Source: Candidatus Segatella mututuai (GTDB taxonomy: Bacteria > Bacteroidota > Bacteroidia > Bacteroidales > Bacteroidaceae). From it: a stretch of 38,615 bases of DNA. Under the pieces are notes generated by a model, which saw only the letters and a list, made by a program, of their open reading frames with translations, had not been told where the DNA came from and made no database searches. The translations under genes and the position numbers were made by a program. The DNA is taken from the NCBI GenBank assembly GCA_002439605.1, contig DJOI01000054.1, positions 1 to 38,615 on the forward strand, in the 5' to 3' direction. Positions 1 through 7,533 of this stretch are shown here, in pieces. The number at the start of each line of letters is the position of its first letter. The stretch's first letter is position 1.

Positions 1-809
1 TTTCCTTCTGAGAGCTTCAATCTTGGGTCGTTCTCATCTATTTGGTACCAACTTCCGTTGTCGAAAGCCATGGCGGTAAGGGTATGTTTGCGATTTTTCC
101 CCAGCTGTGGATGCTTCATCACGAGTGTGGCTTCAGGCTGCATGGTGAGGGCGTCTTTGCAGTCGATGCGTTCTCTGAGGATCGTACCTTGGATGAGGCT
201 GAACTCTCCTCCGAGCATACCCTCGTTGTTGTGCCAGGAGGTGCCATCGTAGTCGGCGGCTGTTAGGCCAAGCCATTGCTGTGGAGCGGAATCCTCTACG
301 GTTCCATACACCTTAAGGTTCCAGATGGCTCCACCGAATCCATTCTTTTGTCCTCCTGTATAGGTAAGGCGAATGTATTGAGCCTTGGAATTTCCAAAAT
401 CTACCATTGGCGAACCTGCCAAGCGATTTTGTCGCTTGTCAAAAAAAATCTGCCAGTGCTTGCCATCGTTGCTTGTCTCTATGAGATACTGATAGAACTG
501 GGTGCCATACTCAAACTGGGTCCAGATGCTCTTAATGCTCTGTTTCTTGCCGAGATCTATCTGAATCCATGCAGGACCAGTAGTGCGAGCATAGTTGGGC
601 TGGACCGAAGCCAGCGCCACTACCGTCTGTGGTGGCATATATATATAATAGGTGTCGCCAAATTTCTTGATGGTAGGATCGGCAAAATAGCCTGGTAGGA
701 TCGGATTGCCAGCACCAGGAGAGTTGTAAGCAACTTTTTGAGCAGCACCTGTCTGAGGTGCTGCCGCAGCTGCCATAAGCAATGCTATGAATATATACTT
801 ATTGATCAT
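1..809 (-). CDS. GH43-like / F5-8C protein with catalytic core missing (partial, probable pseudogene)
   Basis: The start at 809 gives a signal peptide ending near GAAQ. The next residues (NPILPGYFADPTIKKFGDTYYIY) are the usual opening of GH43 enzymes with the catalytic Asp in ADPT. The expected continuation, ATTDGSGAGFGPAQ, is present but in another frame, because the TA/AT run at 646-656 has one extra dinucleotide. Within about 40 bases the reading passes directly to the core of a discoidin (F5/8 type C) domain (WIQIDLGKKQ, FEYGTQFYQYLIETS, IWNLKVYG). The rest of the five-bladed catalytic propeller is therefore missing. The frame then stays open to the window edge through a further unassigned domain. 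The gene lies 27 nt after GH97 and is probably cotranscribed with it. An intact relative would likely be an arabinan- or arabinoside-active enzyme; this copy should be inactive. An assembly deletion is the alternative. Confidence 0.5.
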   Translation of the reverse strand, partial: MINKYIFIALLMAAAAAPQTGAAQKVAYNSPGAGNPILPGYFADPTIKKFGDTYYIYMPPQTVVALASVQPNYARTTGPAWIQIDLGKKQSIKSIWTQFEYGTQFYQYLIETSNDGKHWQIFFDKRQNRLAGSPMVDFGNSKAQYIRLTYTGGQKNGFGGAIWNLKVYGTVEDSAPQQWLGLTAADYDGTSWHNNEGMLGGEFSLIQGTILRERIDCKDALTMQPEATLVMKHPQLGKNRKHTLTAMAFDNGSWYQIDENDPRLKLSEG

Positions 810-836
810 GGAAGCTTATTCTTGATAAAAATGTGT

Positions 837-2822
837 TTATTTCTTGATAATTTTGATGACGAAGCCACCGCCTGAAGCGAGGTGGACAGACATTTGTGAT
901 TTTTTATTTATTATTTGTGATCTAATTACGTAATCTTCAGCATCATGGTTGGCGTTGATGCCGTCCTGTAAGATTTGTGCCTCATAATTCCCATCGTCGA
1001 GGAAATCGAAGTTGATGTTGAGGGTGCGCTTGTCCCAGTTGGTCTGTCCGCCCATATACCAGTCGTTTCCTTTCTTGCGGGCGGTGACGATATACTTGCC
1101 CATTTCTCCTTGTAGAACAATGGCTTTCTCGAACGTTACAGGTAGAGAGGCGATGTACTTGGTGTAGATGTCGTCTGCCTCGTAGTTGGTGGGCGAGTCA
1201 GCGAGCATGGTGAAGGGGCTGTCCTGTACCACATAGCATGCTGCTTGATGACAACGGGTTCCCATCGAGATAGGTTTGGTGTAGATTGCCCTCCAGTCCT
1301 CCTTGGTTCCATTGCGCATGGCTCCAGGTGTGAAGTCCACCTGTCCTGCCATCATACGGATGTAGGGAAAAGTGACATCATAGCGTGGCATGTCGTTCTT
1401 TAGTTCTGTCCAACGACATTCCTCCATGCCGAATACGCCCTCATAGTTGAGAATGTTAGGATAGGTGCGGTTTAGCCCCACAGGTTTGTAAATGCCATGC
1501 AAGTCGAGAATCAAGTGGTGCTTTGCCGTGCAGGCAGCCAGACGTTCTATCATTTCGACAGCGGTCTGGTCGTCGCGATCCATGAAATCTACCTTGAATC
1601 CCTTGATGCCCATGTCTGCGTAGGTCTTGCAAATGGTCTCTAAGTTTTCGTCCATAACGTTAAATACTGACCAAAGTACAATGCCCACGCCCTTCTTTTT
1701 GGCGTATTCGATAAGCTGGGGCAACTTGATTTCGTCAATGGGTTTGAGAATGCTTCCCTCGTTGGAGTTGTACCATCCTTCGTCTAGCACGATGTATTCC
1801 AAGCCATGGTTGGCAGCAAAGTCTATATAATATTTATAGGTGTCAAAATTGATACCAGCCTTGAAATTCACACCTTTCAGGTTCCAGTCGTTCCACCAGT
1901 CCCACGCCACTTTACCTGGCTTAATCCATGAAGTATCACCGATTTTGTTGGACTTTGCCAAGGCATATACGAGGTTGTTGGTAGGCATGTCAGTATCTTT
2001 TTCCGTGATGGCGAAGATACGCCAAGGATAAGTGCGTTCTCCACTGCTGATGGCGATATAGTCTTGGACGTCTTTTACGTATGACATGTGACGCCATGCA
2101 TGATAATCCATGTCTTTTGGATAAGGAGCGAAGGTGGCTCTCAAAATTCCGCTTTCTCTGTCGCTCTGGCAGCTGTTTGCTTGTAACCACATGCCTGGAT
2201 AGCGTTCAAGGTCACTTTCCAAGATGGTTACTTTTGCTTGGCCGCAATCCACAGTGGCTGGAAGAAATGCCAATTTTTGCTTGGCAGAATCCAAGCGAGT
2301 TTCATCATAGATATTTTGGAAGGCCATGGCAAATGGATTCTTGTCGTTGGTCGTATAGGAAAGCCACGCTTTCTTTTCCTTACCGAAGTTGTATTCGGCT
2401 GTTTCGTTGAGGATGATGGTTTTCCCTTTCCGTTTGGTGTAAAATCTATAGGCTATCCCTTCGTCATATGCTCTCAGTATAATGCCAAAATTGTTTTTAA
2501 GTTTAAGGTTCAGCTCTTGATAGTTGGCTTGGAATGATGGTTGTCGATAGAAGGGGGCATTGATATTTTCCCTGTGGTTAGTCAGCTTCTTACTGATGAC
2601 CTTAGGTGCGACACCAATGTCCCTTCCATCTTTCAGCTTCATGCCTATTGCTGACTCCCTTAATATGGTGGAGCTGTTATACCTGAAAACGAGAGAGATT
2701 TTTTTTCCGGTATTGAGTTCGGCGACAATCTTTCCGTCTGGGGATTTCACCAGATAGTTGTCGGCCGATACAAAAGTTGCCATAAACAATAAAGTGGCAA
2801 TGAGAATAAGTTGTTTAGTCAT
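837..2822 (-). CDS. Glycoside hydrolase family 97 (alpha-galactosidase/alpha-glucosidase)
   Basis: A 661-residue secreted enzyme with a signal peptide (residues 1-20, ending FVSA), an N-terminal beta-sandwich (about 21-290), a TIM barrel (WDWWNDW near 307 to about 560) and a C-terminal beta domain, the full GH97 layout. The segment KVDFMDRDDQ (410-419) places Asp where retaining GH97 alpha-galactosidases have their nucleophile; inverting SusB-type alpha-glucosidases lack it. YEGVFGMEECRW (460-471) supplies the conserved Glu residues. Alpha-galactosidase activity is therefore favoured, in agreement with the divergent GH27 neighbour. I chose the ATG at 2822 because a longer in-frame start at 3002 would include the promoter (-7 box at 2845-2852) in the coding region, and because 2822 begins a good signal peptide. 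It is the first gene of a minus-strand unit with the GH43 remnant. Confidence 0.5.
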   Translation of the reverse strand: MTKQLILIATLLFMATFVSADNYLVKSPDGKIVAELNTGKKISLVFRYNSSTILRESAIGMKLKDGRDIGVAPKVISKKLTNHRENINAPFYRQPSFQANYQELNLKLKNNFGIILRAYDEGIAYRFYTKRKGKTIILNETAEYNFGKEKKAWLSYTTNDKNPFAMAFQNIYDETRLDSAKQKLAFLPATVDCGQAKVTILESDLERYPGMWLQANSCQSDRESGILRATFAPYPKDMDYHAWRHMSYVKDVQDYIAISSGERTYPWRIFAITEKDTDMPTNNLVYALAKSNKIGDTSWIKPGKVAWDWWNDWNLKGVNFKAGINFDTYKYYIDFAANHGLEYIVLDEGWYNSNEGSILKPIDEIKLPQLIEYAKKKGVGIVLWSVFNVMDENLETICKTYADMGIKGFKVDFMDRDDQTAVEMIERLAACTAKHHLILDLHGIYKPVGLNRTYPNILNYEGVFGMEECRWTELKNDMPRYDVTFPYIRMMAGQVDFTPGAMRNGTKEDWRAIYTKPISMGTRCHQAACYVVQDSPFTMLADSPTNYEADDIYTKYIASLPVTFEKAIVLQGEMGKYIVTARKKGNDWYMGGQTNWDKRTLNINFDFLDDGNYEAQILQDGINANHDAEDYVIRSQIINKKSQMSVHLASGGGFVIKIIKK

Positions 2823-2844
2823 TTTATTTTGTTTTGATTCGATG

Positions 2845-2920
2845 CAAAGATATTGATTGTTTTTGGCATTTGGGGGTATGAAAAGTTCAAAAAGATGATA
2901 TTTTCGTCCAAAATATACGA
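2845..2920 (-). promoter_or_regulatory. GH97 promoter with PUL palindrome
   Basis: Reading the minus strand, TATCTTTG (2852 to 2845) is a perfect Bacteroidetes -7 box. The palindrome TCGT-N9-ACGA at 2904-2920 lies upstream, its proximal ACGA starting 62 nt before the final G of the box. There is no TTTG at the -33 position, which suggests dependence on an activator. Confidence 0.5.
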
Positions 2921-2979
2921 TTTTACACGTATTAGACACTTTTGTTATGGCATGACACTTTGTTTTTTTTGTTATTTTG
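2904..2979 (+). promoter_or_regulatory. GH27 operon promoter sharing the same palindrome
   Basis: The palindrome at 2904-2920 is shared with the divergent GH97 promoter. The plus-strand -7-like box TTATTTTG ends at G2979, exactly 62 nt after the proximal ACGA starts (2917). No TTTG box sits about 20 nt upstream of the -7 box. The leader to the ATG at 3019 would be about 30 nt. Confidence 0.5.
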
Positions 2980-3018
2980 CAATATGTTAATGAATTATTC
3001 ATATAAAAATATAGTGTT

Positions 3019-4257
3019 ATGCATAAAAAGAAATTTTTACTTTCCGCTGTGCTGGTTTGTTCTATGGCAATACCAGTTCAGGCACAGATGTTTTTTGGCA
3101 AGCCAAAGGAAGTCTCAGACTCGGCTTACCTGGCATTGGCAAAGACTCCTCCTATGGGTTGGAACTCGTGGAATAAGTTCGGCTGTAATGTCAGCGAGAA
3201 ACTTATCATGGACATGGCAGACAAAATCGTGGAGACAGGCATGAAAGATGCAGGCTACGAATATATCGTTATAGACGACTGCTGGCAGGTGGATCGAGAC
3301 AGTCTTGGTTTCATTCAACCAGACCCTGATCGTTTTCCTCATGGCATGAAGTATCTTGCAGATTATATTCATTCCAAGGGATTGAAATTTGGCCTCTATT
3401 CTTGTGCTGGTAGTTATACTTGCCAAGGTCGCCCAGGTAGCCGAGGGCACCAGTATCAGGATGCATTGATGTATGCCAAATGGGGTGTGGATTATTTAAA
3501 GTATGATTGGTGCTCGAACGAAGGGCAGAATGCCCAGGCAGCTTACGCAACGATGAGCGATGCCATCAAGGAGTCTGGTCGTCCGATGATTCTTAGTATC
3601 TGCGAATGGGGGGAGAATCAGCCTTGGAAGTGGGGCAATGGAATTGGCCATCTTTGGCGTGTCACAGCCGATATTCGTGATTGTTATCAGTGTCTCTTTG
3701 ATTGGGGTGGGGTAGGAATGCTTAATGTCATAGACAAGATGGCTGACCTCTATCCATATGCAGGACCAGGTCATTGGAATGATGCAGAAATGCTGGAAGT
3801 AGGTAATGGCGGTATGACTAAGGATGAGTACATTACTCATTTTTCCATGTGGTGCATGCTTGCCGCTCCATTGATGGCTGGCAACGACTTGACAAAGATG
3901 GACAAAGACACTCATGAAATCCTAACCAACAAGGAGGTGATAGCTGTGGACCAAGACTCTTTGGGCGAGCAAGGACGTAGGTTCATGGACATGGGCGAGA
4001 AAGAAATCTGGGCCAAGCCTCTTTCGAATGGCGAATTGGCTGTTTGTTTTTTGAATCGCACGGATTTTCCCTGGAAACTGGACTATAATTGGTGTGCACA
4101 GACTATTTATTTTGCCAACGAGGTAAACATGCACACCAACGAGTATGTCATCCGCGACCTCTGGAAGCACAAGAATATAGGAACGACTGCTACGAACACT
4201 AAGGCAACGATACCTGCCCATGGAGTGTTGATGGTGAGATTATCAAAAAAATCATAA
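3019..4257 (+). CDS. Glycoside hydrolase family 27 alpha-galactosidase
   Basis: A 412-residue exported enzyme that should remove terminal alpha-D-galactose with retention of configuration. Signal peptide about 1-22 (IPVQAQ). GH27 hallmarks occur in order: TPPMGWNSWNKFGC (43-56), YIVIDDCWQ (82-90), GLKFGLYSCAG (121-131), YLKYDWC with nucleophile Asp163, and WRVTADI with acid/base Asp218 (equivalent to Asp170 and Asp231 of human alpha-Gal A). A small C-terminal antiparallel beta domain follows. Length is normal for the family. It is first in a plus-strand unit with the M64 peptidase (28-nt gap) and the peptidase fusion (11-nt gap). In plants, GH27-type enzymes can remove galactose linked directly to serine in extensin; whether this one does so is inference. 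Confidence 0.5.
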   Translation: MHKKKFLLSAVLVCSMAIPVQAQMFFGKPKEVSDSAYLALAKTPPMGWNSWNKFGCNVSEKLIMDMADKIVETGMKDAGYEYIVIDDCWQVDRDSLGFIQPDPDRFPHGMKYLADYIHSKGLKFGLYSCAGSYTCQGRPGSRGHQYQDALMYAKWGVDYLKYDWCSNEGQNAQAAYATMSDAIKESGRPMILSICEWGENQPWKWGNGIGHLWRVTADIRDCYQCLFDWGGVGMLNVIDKMADLYPYAGPGHWNDAEMLEVGNGGMTKDEYITHFSMWCMLAAPLMAGNDLTKMDKDTHEILTNKEVIAVDQDSLGEQGRRFMDMGEKEIWAKPLSNGELAVCFLNRTDFPWKLDYNWCAQTIYFANEVNMHTNEYVIRDLWKHKNIGTTATNTKATIPAHGVLMVRLSKKS

Positions 4258-4285
4258 ATATTTTTACTGAATAAATACAGATAGT

Positions 4286-5623
4286 ATGACAAAGACATTA
4301 AGACAAAAAATTATGTTTGCTTCGGCAGCATTGTTCTTGGCAGTGCCTGTGCAAGCTCAGAATTTTGGCGATTATTTTGTGGACAAGACTTTGCGCCTTG
4401 ATTATATTGTGGCAGGTGACAGTGTCAACCAATCCATTTATTTCGAACAAGCATATACCAATCCCAAGTGGGCTGGCAGAAAGACAAGGCTTTCAGAAAA
4501 GTTTCTGAATGGAAATGGCCAGGTGGCGGTTTATGAGCATGGAACCAATAAGGTGCTGTATGTGAACACTTTTTCCACCTTGTTTCAGGAATGGCAGCTT
4601 ACTAAAGAAGCCAAGCATCTCAAGAAGTCTTTTGAGAGCAGTTTCCTGGTTCCCTTTCCTAAACAACCTGTTGATGTAAGTGTCACTCTTTCTGACATTC
4701 ATCACCACACAACAGTGGAACTTCGCCATACGATAGATCCATCAGACATTCTGATTCGCCCTCTGGGCGAGAATGGAATACCTTATAAATATATTGTTAA
4801 GAATGGTAATACAGACAAATGCGTGGATGTAGCAATAGTGGCAGAGGGGTATCGAAAGGATGAAATGGACAAATTCTACAAGGATGCCCAGAGAGCTGCC
4901 GATGCTATCTTTGAGCGTGAGCCTTTCCTCTCTATGAAAGATCGTTTCAATGTGGTGGCAGTGGCTTCCCCCTCTTTGGACGAAGGACCAAGCATTCCTC
5001 ATGATGGTATTTGGAAAAACACGATGGCCAATTCTCATTATGACACATTCTATTCTCAACGTTACCTCACCACCAGTAAGGTACATCGCATCTATGATGC
5101 ATTGAGCAACGTGCCATTTGAACAAATCATGGTGCTTGTTAACTCGCCGACCTATGGTGGCGGTGGCATCTACAATCAGGTGACCCTTACTACGACCGAT
5201 CATCCTACGTTTAAGAAAGTACTCGTGCATGAATTTGGCCATGGCTATGCTGGACTTGGCGATGAATACAGCACCGATGAGTATGACCCGATGTATCCGA
5301 GTGACACGGAGCCTTGGGAGCAAAATCTTACAACCTTGAAGGATTTCAATAGCAAGTGGGCAGATATGTTGCCTAAGGGAGTGAAGATACCAACTCCTCC
5401 TGCTAAATTGCCTAACCATAAAGCCAAGTTGACACCAAAGGAGCAGAAAAAACTCAATGAGGCGGTCTTCAAGATAGGTGTCTTCGAAGGTGCTGGCAAC
5501 CAGAGCAAGGGATGTTACAGACCAGCACAGGTTTGTCGCATGAGAATCAACGAAGTGGATGATTTCTGTCCAGTGTGCCAGAGGGCTATTCGTCGTATAA
5601 CAGACTTTTATACAGGTAAATAA
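4286..5623 (+). CDS. Peptidase family M64 (IgA-peptidase-like) metalloprotease
   Basis: A 445-residue exported zinc endopeptidase. Signal peptide about 1-25 (LAVPVQAQ). The N-terminal beta-sandwich (about 26-160) matches the M64 N domain. The catalytic domain begins with DVAIVAEGYRKDEMDKFYKDA (181 on, typical of M64) and contains HEFGHGYAGLGDEY (315-328): His315 and His319 bind zinc, Glu316 is the catalytic base and the DEY triplet is characteristic of the family. Cysteine pairs near the C-terminus (CYRPAQVC, CPVC) probably form disulfides. The founding member cleaves human IgA, but Bacteroidales have many M64 proteins with unknown targets. Its position between an alpha-galactosidase and an aminopeptidase fusion suggests that the PUL substrate has a protein backbone. 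Confidence 0.5.
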   Translation: MTKTLRQKIMFASAALFLAVPVQAQNFGDYFVDKTLRLDYIVAGDSVNQSIYFEQAYTNPKWAGRKTRLSEKFLNGNGQVAVYEHGTNKVLYVNTFSTLFQEWQLTKEAKHLKKSFESSFLVPFPKQPVDVSVTLSDIHHHTTVELRHTIDPSDILIRPLGENGIPYKYIVKNGNTDKCVDVAIVAEGYRKDEMDKFYKDAQRAADAIFEREPFLSMKDRFNVVAVASPSLDEGPSIPHDGIWKNTMANSHYDTFYSQRYLTTSKVHRIYDALSNVPFEQIMVLVNSPTYGGGGIYNQVTLTTTDHPTFKKVLVHEFGHGYAGLGDEYSTDEYDPMYPSDTEPWEQNLTTLKDFNSKWADMLPKGVKIPTPPAKLPNHKAKLTPKEQKKLNEAVFKIGVFEGAGNQSKGCYRPAQVCRMRINEVDDFCPVCQRAIRRITDFYTGK

Positions 5624-5634
5624 TAGATGGAAAA

Positions 5635-7401
5635 ATGAAAAGAAAAAGTCTTTTGTCTCTTTTGCTCACATTCTCTTTGTTTGTTGTGGCTCAGCGACAG
5701 AGTGATTATGTGGGCGATGATGAATTGCATGTGCCGGCATGTAAGATTACGGCTCCTCCAAAGGAGCTTCATCTCGACAAATTCTATAAGAAATATGTCA
5801 ATGTCAATGGGATACCTATCGTTACCTCATGGCGCGTTCCTGATTCTTGTATTGTCGCTGCGCATCGAACCTTATATTACATGACGTGTATGCTGAAGCC
5901 AGATGTATTGAATGCGATGGTTAAGCATGGAACTCGTGTGGCTATTATGGCTCGTTATGAAGGAGAGACCGATATTCCTGAGCATCGTTTCATAGCGAAC
6001 GACACTTCTGTCAATATGGATGTGCGCGCCAGGGGTATGGAGGGAACCATGAAAGTACCAGTCACTACTTGTGCTGAAGAAAATATCTTGGCATACCAGA
6101 TAGATAAGTATCATGCCGAAGACATCTTGATTCATGAATTTGCACATTCCATCCATCTTATAGGTATTTATCAGGTGGATCCTACTATCAATGAAAAACT
6201 GGATCGACTTTTGGCAAATGCAAAGGCTCGAGGTATTTATGCGAATACTTATCGTTTAGATAATGGTATGGAATATTTTGCTGAGGCAGTGCAAGATTGG
6301 TTCAATGTGAATGCTGAAGTTCAGCAGGCTGATGGAAAGCATAATTGGATTAATACTCGTGAGGAATTGCGGGCGATGGATCCTGACATGTACCATCTCT
6401 TGGCTCAGTATTTCCCTTCCACCCGACTTCAAATCAGCAAACATAAGAAGCAAAATGTTTACACTTGTGACTATACAGACCTTGTGGCCGCACATAAATT
6501 TGCTTTTGGGGGACAACAACAAAAGGTAGAAGAGGGCTTTATGCCTTTCCGAGGTTATCAGGTGTATTATCGCATCGTGGGTGAACGTCAGCCAGATAAG
6601 GCTCCTATCATCCTTCTCCATGGTGGACCTGGTAGTACGCATAATTACTTCGAGGTGTTAGACCAAATTGCAGAGACGGGACATCAAGTGATTATGTACG
6701 ACCAATTGGGCTGTGGAAAGTCTTTCGTTGACGGTCATCCCGAACTTTGGAAAACGGAGACTTGGGTCGATGAACTTGCAGCTTTGCGTAAGTATCTGCA
6801 TCTTGACCAGGTTCATCTGTTAGGACAATCTTGGGGTGGCATGTTGGCTTTGGCTTACATATATGAGCGCAAGCCGGAAGGTGTTCGTTCGTTGATTCTT
6901 TCAAGCACCAATCCATCGGCATCGATGTGGGTAAAGGAACAACACCGTTTGATGAAGTTCTTGCCAGAGAAGGAACAAAAGGCGATAGCCAAGGCTGAGG
7001 CTACAGGCAATTTCCAAGACAAAGGATATCAAAAGGCCATTGCTCACTATATGGAATTGCATTGTGCTGGTCCTGTGACAGAAAAATCGCCAGAGTGCCT
7101 ACGTCGTCCCAAGAAGTTGGGCACCTTGTCTTATATTTATGGATGGGGGCCCAATGAGTTGAATGCAACAGGCGACTTGAAGGATTTTGAATATTTGGAA
7201 AAAATGAAGAGCATCGATATTCCGACTCTCATTATCAATGGAACAGATGATCTCTGTACGCCTGCCATAGCCAAGGCCATGTATGATGCCTTGCCTCAAG
7301 CTAAGTGGGAGATGTTTATAGGAAGTCGCCATATGCCGTTTGTCGAAGACCATGAGCACTATTGCAAAGTCTTGGCAGAATGGCTGCTGACTCATAAATA
7401 A
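5635..7401 (+). CDS. Fusion of HEFAH zinc-peptidase-like domain and S33 prolyl-aminopeptidase-like hydrolase
   Basis: A 588-residue exported protein with two unrelated peptidase-like halves. After a signal peptide (about 1-20), residues about 40-275 hold DILIHEFAHSIH (zinc motif HEFAH 167-171) and EYFAEAVQDWF (213-223), whose Glu is placed as the third zinc ligand of a gluzincin, as in anthrax-lethal-factor-like domains. Residues about 300-588 form an alpha/beta hydrolase: HGGPG oxyanion segment (329-333), YDQLGCGKS (355-363), GQSWGG with nucleophile Ser399, NGTDD (Asp538/539) and GSRHMPF (His566). HGGPG, DQLGCGKS and GQSWGG are typical of proline iminopeptidases (S33), which remove N-terminal proline. 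Both active sites look complete. It is third in the GH27-M64 unit and a terminator follows. A fusion is favoured over a frameshift artefact because the frame is continuous and a linker joins the halves. Confidence 0.5.
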   Translation: MKRKSLLSLLLTFSLFVVAQRQSDYVGDDELHVPACKITAPPKELHLDKFYKKYVNVNGIPIVTSWRVPDSCIVAAHRTLYYMTCMLKPDVLNAMVKHGTRVAIMARYEGETDIPEHRFIANDTSVNMDVRARGMEGTMKVPVTTCAEENILAYQIDKYHAEDILIHEFAHSIHLIGIYQVDPTINEKLDRLLANAKARGIYANTYRLDNGMEYFAEAVQDWFNVNAEVQQADGKHNWINTREELRAMDPDMYHLLAQYFPSTRLQISKHKKQNVYTCDYTDLVAAHKFAFGGQQQKVEEGFMPFRGYQVYYRIVGERQPDKAPIILLHGGPGSTHNYFEVLDQIAETGHQVIMYDQLGCGKSFVDGHPELWKTETWVDELAALRKYLHLDQVHLLGQSWGGMLALAYIYERKPEGVRSLILSSTNPSASMWVKEQHRLMKFLPEKEQKAIAKAEATGNFQDKGYQKAIAHYMELHCAGPVTEKSPECLRRPKKLGTLSYIYGWGPNELNATGDLKDFEYLEKMKSIDIPTLIINGTDDLCTPAIAKAMYDALPQAKWEMFIGSRHMPFVEDHEHYCKVLAEWLLTHK

Positions 7402-7419
7402 AGAGGTAGAATAGTGTTT

Positions 7420-7463
7420 ATGCTAACAAAATCGTGCTTTTGTACGATTTTGTTAGCATTTTT
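7420..7463 (+). terminator. Intrinsic terminator after the GH27-M64-fusion operon
   Basis: A perfect 16-bp stem (7420-7435 with 7444-7459), an 8-nt loop and a run of T from 7459 to 7463. The stem includes the AAAATCGT/ACGATTTT palindrome that also serves as the presumed operator of the next operon. Confidence 0.5.
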
Positions 7464-7506
7464 GTATGATTTTTAAGCTAATTGTTACGACTTTTAACTT
7501 TCTTTG
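7432..7506 (+). promoter_or_regulatory. Promoter and operator of the DUF6055-SusCD operon
   Basis: TCGT-N8-ACGA at 7432-7447, with ACGA starting 62 nt before G7506, the last base of the -7-like box TTTCTTTG (7499-7506). No TTTG box about 20 nt upstream of the -7 box. Geometry is identical to the GH27, GH97 and GH127/146 promoters. Confidence 0.5.
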
Positions 7507-7533
7507 CAGCAACTTTAATAAAAAATAGAATTT

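Noticed and set aside
2945..2951. TTATGGC shared with 15679-15685 as a -33 box
   Set aside because: Its distance to the -7 box differs by one base in the two promoters and it is missing from the other two, so chance cannot be excluded.
2823..3002. 60-residue N-terminal extension of GH97
   Set aside because: The extension would include the -7 box and come before the true signal peptide.
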